Shown in pieces: positions 5,503 through 11,264 of a DNA stretch of 14,617 bases. The translations under genes were made by a program, and so were the position numbers. The stretch's first letter is position 1; each line of letters begins with the position of its first letter. Source of the stretch: Oscillatoria sp. Prado101 (lineage in GTDB: Bacteria; Cyanobacteriota; Cyanobacteriia; Cyanobacteriales; Oscillatoriaceae); assembly GCA_025454445.1 (NCBI GenBank), contig JALOOK010000032.1, positions 1 through 14,617 on the forward strand, read 5' to 3'. Below the pieces are notes generated by a model. The model had not been told where the DNA came from, ran no database searches, and saw only the letters and a program-made list of their open reading frames with translations.

Positions 5503-6882
5503 TCACGATTGGTTTTGGGAGCGACTGGCAAAGTTGATGCGGTCGCTGAGCTGGCGGAGGGTTTGGGCCAAATTCGAGTCAGTTTCCTTGAGCTGGGCAA
5601 TTTTTTCGCAGCTGTAGAGCACGGTGGTGTGGTCTTTGCCGCCAAACTCCTCGCCAATCTTGGGCAAACTCAGATCCGTGTGCTGGCGCATCAGATACAT
5701 TCCAATTTGGCGAGCTTGGCTGATTTCTCGGCGGCGGGAGCTGCCCTTTAAATCCTCTATGGACACATTGAACATATCGACAACAACCATGATCACGGCT
5801 GCTGGTGTTGCTTCCACCTTTTCGGTTGGGGGGTTTACAATCGGGGCAATATTCTCCACCGTCATCGGCAATCCGGAAATGGAAATATACGCCACCGCCC
5901 GTATCAAAGCTCCCTCCAGCTCGCGAATGTTGGAAGTGTAATTAGAGGCTAAATATTCTATCACATCTCGCGGCAGGCGCATATTTTCGCACTCGGCCTT
6001 TTTTTGCAGAATCGCCATCCGCGTTTCCAAATCAGGGCGCTGGATATCGGCAATCAGCCCCATCGAGAACCGAGAGCAAAGTCTTTCTTGCAATCGCGGA
6101 ATCAGGTTGGGCGGTCGGTCGGAAGCCAATACGACTTGCTTGCCGGCTTCGTGCAGGGTGTTGAAGGTGTGGAAAAACTCTTCTTGGGTGTATTCTTTTC
6201 CTTCAATAAACTGAATGTCGTCCACTAGCAATACATCAGCGGCGCGGTAGTGCTCCCGAAAGCTCTGCATGCTGTCCTTGCGAATGGCGGCAATCAGGTC
6301 ATTAGTAAATTGCTCGGTGGAAACGTAAAAAATGTTGGCGTCGGGGTCAATCTCCAAGCGATAGTGGGCAATGGCCTGCATGAGGTGGGTTTTTCCCAAA
6401 CCGACTCCCCCGCACAGAAACAGGGGATTAAACTCTCGTCCGGGAGATTCCGCTACCGCCAGAGCGGCGGCGTGGGCCATGCGATTGTTGGGGCCAACTA
6501 CGAAGCGGGAGAAAACATACTTGGGGTTGAGGTCGGTCGGTCGGGGCCGGTGGCTGTGGGCCTGTTCGGAGAGGGCTGCCGCTGGGGATGGCCAGCGGAA
6601 TTCGGCTTCACCGGCACCGCCGGAAAGCTCTCCCTGGACAGTGGTGATGTAAATGTCTGCGGGATGCCCCAGAATGTCCTGCACGACGCCGGCAATGGTT
6701 TTGACGTAATACTTCTGCAACCAATTGCGGGCGAAGGGGTTGGGGGTGCGAATCACCAAACAATTATTTTCCCACTGCTGGGCGCTGGCTGTTTTGATCC
6801 AAGTCTCAAAGGTTGGCCGGCTCAGCTGTAGCTGCAGGCGTTCGAGGACTTGATTCCAGAGACTATCAAGGGTAATGGCCAC
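5503..6882 (-). CDS. dnaA: Chromosomal replication initiator protein DnaA
   Basis: A 459-residue AAA+ initiator that binds DnaA boxes, oligomerises with ATP and opens the origin. Domain I (about 1-85) carries LWNQVLERL and FETWI; a short linker follows (about 86-115). The AAA+ domain has Walker A GGVGLGKT at 158-165, Walker B LLVDD at 218-222 and the sensor-type ASDRPP at 253-258. Domain IV ends with the DNA-binding signature GGKDHTTV at 414-421. The length is normal for the family. The start codon is GTG (plus-strand 6880-6882), set by a very good ribosome-binding site, GGAGGTGAGC, directly upstream on the minus strand; no ATG would keep that spacing. The gene reads toward oriC and dnaN. A protease gene diverges on the other side. 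I could not find a convincing dnaA promoter in the 511-base spacer. Confidence 0.99.
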   Translation of the reverse strand: MAITLDSLWNQVLERLQLQLSRPTFETWIKTASAQQWENNCLVIRTPNPFARNWLQKYYVKTIAGVVQDILGHPADIYITTVQGELSGGAGEAEFRWPSPAAALSEQAHSHRPRPTDLNPKYVFSRFVVGPNNRMAHAAALAVAESPGREFNPLFLCGGVGLGKTHLMQAIAHYRLEIDPDANIFYVSTEQFTNDLIAAIRKDSMQSFREHYRAADVLLVDDIQFIEGKEYTQEEFFHTFNTLHEAGKQVVLASDRPPNLIPRLQERLCSRFSMGLIADIQRPDLETRMAILQKKAECENMRLPRDVIEYLASNYTSNIRELEGALIRAVAYISISGLPMTVENIAPIVNPPTEKVEATPAAVIMVVVDMFNVSIEDLKGSSRRREISQARQIGMYLMRQHTDLSLPKIGEEFGGKDHTTVLYSCEKIAQLKETDSNLAQTLRQLSDRINFASRSQNQS

Positions 6883-7003
6883 CGCTCACCTCCGTGAACC
6901 GTCCGACAAGATCAGTTTAACAAAGACTTTACTGAACGGTGTACAGGACCGGCAGAGGTCGTCGGGCCCGCCTCGCCAGGGTGCCCCAGACTTCCCATTT
7001 AAC

Positions 7004-7292
7004 TAACTCAAGTTGCTATGATCGCAGTGACTCAGGTGAGATCCCCCTCTACCCCCCCTTCAAAAGGGGGGGACATTCTCCAAGCCCCCCTTTTTAAGGG
7101 GGGGAAAGGGGGGATATGGATGCTTATACTTGTAGGTCTAGCACTAGCCACGCACGGGAACGGACGCAGGACAGGCGTTCCCTCCGAGCGAGCGAGACCT
7201 TAAGGGGGCGAAGGGAACGCCTGCCCTACGCCTATACTTCGTATCGAGCGTGTCCATTACTGAGCTGTCTATTGCTATAGCAACTTGAGTTA
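7004..7292. mobile_element. MITE-like 289-bp element with 16-bp perfect terminal inverted repeats
   Basis: TAACTCAAGTTGCTAT (7004-7019) returns as its exact reverse complement at 7277-7292. Between them is no credible gene, but two nested inverted repeats. One is a C-run/G-run block from ATCCCCC (7041) to GGGGGAT (7115), containing CCCCCCTT/AAGGGGGG pairs. The other is CAGGCGTTCCCT (7172-7183) facing AGGGAACGCCTG (7212-7223). Short length, terminal repeats, internal stems and no transposase fit a non-autonomous element, or a composite of several dispersed palindromes. No clear target-site duplication is visible at the flanks (left TTAAC, right ACTAT). It fills most of the dnaA/protease spacer. 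Confidence 0.55.
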
Positions 7293-7300
7293 ACTATAAT
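7272..7300 (+). promoter_or_regulatory. Likely sigma70-type promoter of the HtrA-like protease
   Basis: TTGCTA (7272-7277) and TATAAT (7295-7300) are separated by exactly 17 bases. A start about base 7307 would give an 87-base leader to the ATG at 7394. The spacer is almost exactly the right terminal repeat of the MITE-like element: the -35 is inside the element and the -10 just outside. Confidence 0.6.
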
Positions 7301-7393
7301 AAAGTTAAGGCAAACAACGCGCCCGCACGCTTGGCCACAATCGAGTCAGGCAGATTTGTTCTCCGAAAAGCAAGGCGGCGGAAAAGGGGTGTG

Positions 7394-8644
7394 ATGGATA
7401 TTCCCGGAAAAACGGATAAAGACGGCAAATTCTCTTGGAAGCAACCGGCAATTTACCTGTTGCTGGTGCTGGTGGCAGCAAGCGGAACGTTTGTGTTGGC
7501 TCGCTTCCTGAAAGCCAATCCCCGGTTGCTCTCCCGAGACGAGCTGGCGCCACAAACCTTGACGACTCAACAGAGAAGCCCCTCAAACAGTGCCCGGATG
7601 GCCCAGCTGTTGCCACTGAGCGCCGGGGAGAATTTTATTGTGGCCGCAGTGTCAAGGGTGGGGCCGGCTGTGGTGCGCATTGACGCTTCCCGAAGCGTGG
7701 CCCGCAGGCGGCCAAACAGGTTTGAAGATCCCATTTTCCGGCGGTTTTTTGGCCGGCGGGTGCCGGTGCCGCCAGAGCGCCAGGAGCGAGGCAGCGGATC
7801 TGGCTTTATCATCAGTTCTAATGGCCAGATTCTCACTAACGCCCATGTGATTGATGGCGCTGACCGGGTGGAGGTGACGCTCAAGGACAACCGCCGCTTC
7901 ACCGGCAAGGTGCTGGGCGCAGATCCGATAACCGATGTGGCGGTGGTTGAGATTGATGCCACTGACTTGCCGACAGTTTCTTTCGGCGATTCCGAACAGC
8001 TGCACCCCGGAGAGTGGGCGATCGCGATTGGCAACCCCTTGGGTTTGGACAATACGGTCACCGCCGGCATCATCAGCGCTACTGGTCGCTCTAGCAATCA
8101 AATCGGCGTCCCTGACAAGCGAGTTGGCTTTATTCAAACGGATGCGGCGATTAATCCGGGGAACTCCGGGGGCCCGCTTCTCAATGCTGCCGGTGAGGTG
8201 ATTGGCATGAATACGGCGATTATCAGTGGCGCTCAAGGTCTGGGTTTTTCTATCCCGATTAACACAGTTGAGCGCATCGCCGCGCAGCTGATTGCTAAGG
8301 GCAAAGTTGAGCATCCTTTCTTGGGCATCGAAATGGTGACCCTGACCCCCGCAATTAAGAAAGAGATTAACGCTGACCCTAACAGTGGCCTGCGAGTGGA
8401 ACTGGAAGAGGGCGTGTTAATTCGGGGGATTATTCCCGGATCGCCGGCAGCTGGGGCGGGTGTGCGGGCGGGCGATGTGATCCAAAAGATTGACGGCATG
8501 CCGGTGGCGGAGGCGCAAACCGTTCAGCAGCTTGTGGAAAATAGCAGCGTCGGTGGCCGGTTGCTTTTGCAACTCAACCGCAGCGGTAAAATCCTCAACT
8601 TGGAGGTGCGACCGGGCCCGATGCCGGCGATCCTCCCTGATTAG
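7394..8644 (+). CDS. HtrA/Deg-family serine protease, membrane-anchored, one PDZ domain
   Basis: A 416-residue protein from the ATG at 7394, chosen because AAGGGG lies just upstream and the family likeness begins there; the frame stays open to a TTG at 7331. A short basic N-terminus leads into one hydrophobic segment (about 19-39, AIYLLLVLVAASGTFVLARF), an uncleaved anchor or signal that places the rest in the periplasm or thylakoid lumen. The trypsin-like domain has a complete triad: H151 in LTNAHVID, D181 in ITDVAVVEI and S258 in NPGNSGGPL. A single PDZ domain (about 305-405) contains GVLIRGIIPGSPAAGAGVRAGD in outline and closes with the LEVRPG strand. Length and layout match the cyanobacterial HhoA/HhoB/HtrA group, which degrade or refold damaged exported proteins; which of the three cannot be told. 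It carries the only HIP1 octamer in the window. Confidence 0.96.
   Translation: MDIPGKTDKDGKFSWKQPAIYLLLVLVAASGTFVLARFLKANPRLLSRDELAPQTLTTQQRSPSNSARMAQLLPLSAGENFIVAAVSRVGPAVVRIDASRSVARRRPNRFEDPIFRRFFGRRVPVPPERQERGSGSGFIISSNGQILTNAHVIDGADRVEVTLKDNRRFTGKVLGADPITDVAVVEIDATDLPTVSFGDSEQLHPGEWAIAIGNPLGLDNTVTAGIISATGRSSNQIGVPDKRVGFIQTDAAINPGNSGGPLLNAAGEVIGMNTAIISGAQGLGFSIPINTVERIAAQLIAKGKVEHPFLGIEMVTLTPAIKKEINADPNSGLRVELEEGVLIRGIIPGSPAAGAGVRAGDVIQKIDGMPVAEAQTVQQLVENSSVGGRLLLQLNRSGKILNLEVRPGPMPAILPD
8018..8025. repeat. HIP1 octamer
   Basis: GCGATCGC, the highly iterated palindrome of many cyanobacterial genomes, lies inside the protease gene. It is the only copy I found in the window. Confidence 0.85.
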
Positions 8645-8747
8645 CGCGGGGAAGCGGAGGGCAGGGGGAGAAAAATATTAACGATCAGTGGGGGGTAATA
8701 AATTGGATTTCTTTTACTAGAGAACCTGATATGTAACGGCACCTGTA

Positions 8748-8771
8748 GGGGCGGCCCCCCGTGGCCGCCCC
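8748..8771. repeat. GC-rich palindrome after the protease gene
   Basis: GGGGCGGCC (8748-8756) and GGCCGCCCC (8763-8771) form a perfect 9-bp stem with a 6-base loop in the convergent gap between the protease (+) and the next gene (-). The flanks (TGTAGGGGCGG on the left) resemble the GTAGGGGCGGG start at about 10006, suggesting a dispersed repeat family. It may also end transcription from either side, though no T-run follows. Nothing else was recognised in 8645-8829. Confidence 0.6.
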
Positions 8772-8829
8772 CTGTTTATGGCTTCTTAACGTTTTGTTGA
8801 TAAAGACTCTCTAAAGTCGGGATCTTTGA

Positions 8830-9276
8830 TCATTGTTCATTAGAAGCGTTTCCGGAAGTGGGAAGCTTGAGGTTTTGCAGTTGAGTCTGTAAGGAGCTGA
8901 GAGCGTTGGTTGTGGGAGCGAAATTAAACGCACCGAGAATTAAGGCAGCTAAGAGAACCGCAATGCCTGAGGTCATATACACCGGGCGTGAGAGCAATTC
9001 CCGGGCTGGCTGTTGCCGGCTCGCACTCAGACTGTCCCAGGATTTGGCTCGCACTGTCACTTCTGTTTTAGCGACGCTGATGAGTTCCACTTGGTTTAAC
9101 TCCCTGAATGCCTTGATAATCTCGCGCTCGCTGTAGGGAAAATCCCTAAATTCCGCACTCCATGCCTGAAAGTCTCGCAGGTCAAGCTTGATAATATTTT
9201 TATTTTTATGGTTAACTTTTTGACCAATCCATTGATATAGCAGACTGGCACATGGGGTGAGATTTTCTTGCAGCAT
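8830..9276 (-). CDS. Unknown small protein: winged-helix-like N-terminus plus one membrane segment
   Basis: 148 residues. The N-terminus (MLQENLTPCASLLYQWIGQK) followed by LDLRDFQAWSAEF, PYSEREIIKAFRELNQVELISVAKTEVTV reads like helix-turn-helix-strand-strand, the order of a winged helix, with the second pattern as the recognition helix and wing. After a polar linker (about 77-95) there is a single hydrophobic span, about 98-119 (VYMTSGIAVLLAALILGAFNF), then about 29 mostly polar residues. I recall similar N-termini in uncharacterised cyanobacterial proteins but cannot give a name. A DNA-binding-like head tied to a membrane would be unusual; the head could equally be a protein-interaction module. 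It is divergent from the deformylase gene and convergent with the protease. The start ATG at 9276 follows a GGAG about 14 bases upstream. Confidence 0.75.
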   Translation of the reverse strand: MLQENLTPCASLLYQWIGQKVNHKNKNIIKLDLRDFQAWSAEFRDFPYSEREIIKAFRELNQVELISVAKTEVTVRAKSWDSLSASRQQPARELLSRPVYMTSGIAVLLAALILGAFNFAPTTNALSSLQTQLQNLKLPTSGNASNEQ

Positions 9277-9302
9277 GACGGTTTGGGGAACTCCATCTTC
9301 CC

Positions 9303-9308
9303 ATTATA
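9303..9308 (-). promoter_or_regulatory. -10 box for the winged-helix/TM-like gene
   Basis: The plus strand reads ATTATA, so the minus strand carries a perfect TATAAT 27 bases before the ATG at 9276, giving a leader of about 20 bases. The -35 at the right distance (TGGGAA on the minus strand, plus 9326-9331) is poor. Confidence 0.45.
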
Positions 9309-9438
9309 ATAGGGCTTCTTTATAGTTCCCACTGATGGAACGCAGGTCTGCCGTTGTGGCAAAATTTGTAACAATTCGTAAGATTAGAGGCAAGTCCAGG
9401 CCCGCCGGTGGCACTCCCCCAAGACTATTGTCTGCTAA

Positions 9439-9454
9439 TGTTATAATGTAGGAG
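9439..9454 (+). promoter_or_regulatory. Extended -10 motif overlapping the region of the deformylase ribosome-binding site
   Basis: TG (9439-9440), one base, then TATAAT (9442-9447) is an extended -10 sequence. AGGAG (9450-9454) lies 9 bases before the ATG at 9464 and is a good ribosome-binding site. A start from this -10 would fall at about 9454 and cut the AGGAG off the message, so either the promoter or the site is not what it looks like, or two promoters exist. Confidence 0.4.
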
Positions 9455-9463
9455 TGATGCACC

Positions 9464-9997
9464 ATGACTGAAATACTGCAAATCTCGCAACTGGGCAATC
9501 CGGTGCTGCACCGGCAAGCGGTGCCGGTGCAGCGCGTCAGCGACTGGCGGATTCAAAAGCTGATTGATGACTTAATCGCAACCGCCGGTAAAGCCAATGG
9601 CGTCGGGATTGCTGCGCCGCAAGTGGCGGAATCTCATCGCTTGTTTATTGTGGCGTCTCGCCCCAGCCCCCGCTATCCCTCCGCGCCGGTGATGGAACCG
9701 ACGGCGATGATTAACCCTCATATCCTCGCACACTCAACTGAGGTGGTGAAGGACTGGGAAGGCTGTTTGAGCGTTCCGGGAATTCGCGGGCTGGTTCCCA
9801 GATATCAGGCGATTGAGGTGGAATACACCAGCCGTGAGGGCAAGCTCTGCCGGCAAGTCCTGACCGATTTTGTCGCCCGTATTTTTCAGCACGAATACGA
9901 CCATCTGGATGGAATTGTGTTTTTAGATCGGGTGGGGAGCTCCCAGGAACTGATGACTGAGCAGGAATACCAGCAGCGGATTGTTCAGAAGCAGTAA
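9464..9997 (+). CDS. def: Peptide deformylase
   Basis: A 177-residue metalloenzyme that removes the formyl group from the first methionine of new proteins. All three signature motifs are intact: GVGIAAPQ at 46-53, EGCLSVPG at 99-106 with metal ligand C101, and QHEYDHLDG at 142-150 with metal ligands H143 and H147 and catalytic E144. The N-terminus (ILQISQLGNPVLHRQAVPV) is typical, and the length is normal for a bacterial deformylase. The ATG at 9464 is supported by AGGAG nine bases upstream. No methionyl-tRNA formyltransferase gene lies beside it, so it appears to be a single-gene unit, divergent from the small membrane protein gene. Confidence 0.98.
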   Translation: MTEILQISQLGNPVLHRQAVPVQRVSDWRIQKLIDDLIATAGKANGVGIAAPQVAESHRLFIVASRPSPRYPSAPVMEPTAMINPHILAHSTEVVKDWEGCLSVPGIRGLVPRYQAIEVEYTSREGKLCRQVLTDFVARIFQHEYDHLDGIVFLDRVGSSQELMTEQEYQQRIVQKQ

Positions 9998-10196
9998 TAT
10001 CGAGTAGGGGCGGGTTCGTCAAGTTTCTCTCTCTTTCCTTGGCGAGCTTGGCGTCTTGGCGGTTTATAAAAAAATTACACCTATAATCGCTAGATAAAAC
10101 CGCCCCACCACACCCGTCAAGAAACCTGGTTTATTAAATCAACATTATTTCGGGGCATGGGCACAGATTTTCCAAAAAAACCTCAGCGAAAAAACG
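9998..10196. repeat. Composite of dispersed intergenic repeats
   Basis: The gap between deformylase and the glycohydrolase gene is built of short repeats. Three CTTGGCG copies stand at 10038, 10047 and 10055. GGCGGTTTAT (10058-10067) faces ATAAAACCGCC (10094-10104), an inverted pair with one extra base. GTAGGGGCGGG at about 10006 resembles the 8748 palindrome. AAGAAACCTGGTTT (about 10119-10132) is a degenerate half of the palindrome family at 3279 and 11189. I see no promoter or ribosome-binding site I can defend for the downstream gene. Confidence 0.5.
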
Positions 10197-11147
10197 ATGG
10201 ATGAAACAATTGCTAACCGGATTCGCGGTATAATTTTTGGACAGGCGCTGGGAGACGCGCTTGGAGAGGGTGTTGAGTCTTTATCAAAGCCCACAATCCA
10301 AGAGTATTATCCAAAAGGGCTGGGGGAACCTCTCCAAGATATGCCCTGGTTGCGCTGGACGGATGATACGGCGCAAATGCTGTGCATTCTAGATAGCTTG
10401 CTGGAAAAGAAGCAAGTAGATATATTGAACATTGCAGCCCATTTCCACGACTGGGCAGTGACAGACGGGAGGGGAATTGGCAACACGGTTTTCTCCGTGG
10501 TTCACGATCCCGATTTTTTGGAAAAACCCCATGCAGTCGCGCAGCGGTTCTGGGAAAAGTCCTGGCGGCACGCCGCTGCTAATGGGGGAGTGATGAGAAC
10601 ATCTGCATTAGGGATTTGGGAATACCCGTTTCCTGCTAAAGTGAAATATAATGCAGAAGAAGTGTGCAAAATCACCCATGCTGACCCCCGGTGCTTGGGC
10701 TCGTGCGTGGCAGTTTCTCTGGCAATTAGCTCCCTGCTGCGCGGCGTTTCCGATATTCCGGCGCTGATTAAAGGAATAGCAGCTGAGGTGGCTGCGTATG
10801 ACCCCTATATTGAAGAATATTTTGACAGGGCAGCAATCTCTCTGTCAGCGCTGGATCTGGATGAAGGAACGAACCCGGGAGAAGTCCATAGAATTGGGTA
10901 CACGCTCAAGGCAATGGGAGCGGGATTTTGGGCGCTGCAATATGCAGAGTCGTGGGAAGATGGAGTTTTGAAAGTTATTGAGGAAGGGGGGGATGCGGAT
11001 ACGAATGCAGCGGTTGCCGGTGCGCTGTTGGGAGCGAGATTTGGGTATGACGGCATCTCGCAAACGTGGGTCGAGAAATTGCGGAATGTGGGAGAATTAG
11101 AAAGGAGGGCGCAGGAAGTAATCGCTGTGGCGCAACACTGGAGTTAG
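10197..11147 (+). CDS. ADP-ribosylglycohydrolase family protein (DraG-like)
   Basis: A 316-residue soluble enzyme of the family that removes ADP-ribose from proteins (DraG acts on nitrogenase reductase arginine, ARH enzymes on other sites). Metal- and substrate-binding motifs are present in the right order: GQALGDALGE near 15-24, WTDDTAQ at 54-60 (the metal-binding TDD), ANGGVMRTS at 128-136, THADPRC at 160-166, and GGDADTNAAVAGALLGARFG beginning at 264, whose D266, D268 and T269 bind the second metal. The set is complete, so an active hydrolase is likely. No ADP-ribosyltransferase or nif gene is visible beside it, so the target is unknown. The second ATG, at 10201, is out of frame; the ATG at 10197 is the only sensible start, although its ribosome-binding site is weak. 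Confidence 0.95.
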   Translation: MDETIANRIRGIIFGQALGDALGEGVESLSKPTIQEYYPKGLGEPLQDMPWLRWTDDTAQMLCILDSLLEKKQVDILNIAAHFHDWAVTDGRGIGNTVFSVVHDPDFLEKPHAVAQRFWEKSWRHAAANGGVMRTSALGIWEYPFPAKVKYNAEEVCKITHADPRCLGSCVAVSLAISSLLRGVSDIPALIKGIAAEVAAYDPYIEEYFDRAAISLSALDLDEGTNPGEVHRIGYTLKAMGAGFWALQYAESWEDGVLKVIEEGGDADTNAAVAGALLGARFGYDGISQTWVEKLRNVGELERRAQEVIAVAQHWS

Positions 11148-11188
11148 GTGGGAGAGTGTTTCTTAATTTATAAGCCACAAGAAACCGA

Positions 11189-11222
11189 AGAAACCGGGTT
11201 TCGCCGAAGTTACCCGGTTTCT
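11189..11222. repeat. Dispersed palindromic element, copy 2
   Basis: AGAAACCGGGT (11189-11199) and ACCCGGTTTCT (11212-11222) are perfect 11-bp arms around a 12-base loop. The loop read in reverse complement differs from that of the copy at 3279-3316 by one base, so the two are the same element in opposite directions. A further AAGAAACC precedes it at about 11179. Like copy 1 it lies in a gap between two convergent genes. Confidence 0.8.
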
Positions 11223-11264
11223 GGACACCATTGCCGGCTTAACAATTGCTTTATAAACCAGCGT

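Noticed and set aside
6250..6831. 193-residue frame antisense to dnaA
   Set aside because: Shadow of dnaA; no recognisable domain and no ribosome-binding site.
7018..7203. Small 61-residue frame inside the MITE-like element
   Set aside because: It is made of translated C-runs, G-runs and palindromes, with no ribosome-binding site.
7331..7393. TTG start of the protease giving 21 more residues
   Set aside because: TTG is weak, has no ribosome-binding site, and the family-like N-terminus with its AAGGGG site begins at the ATG 7394.
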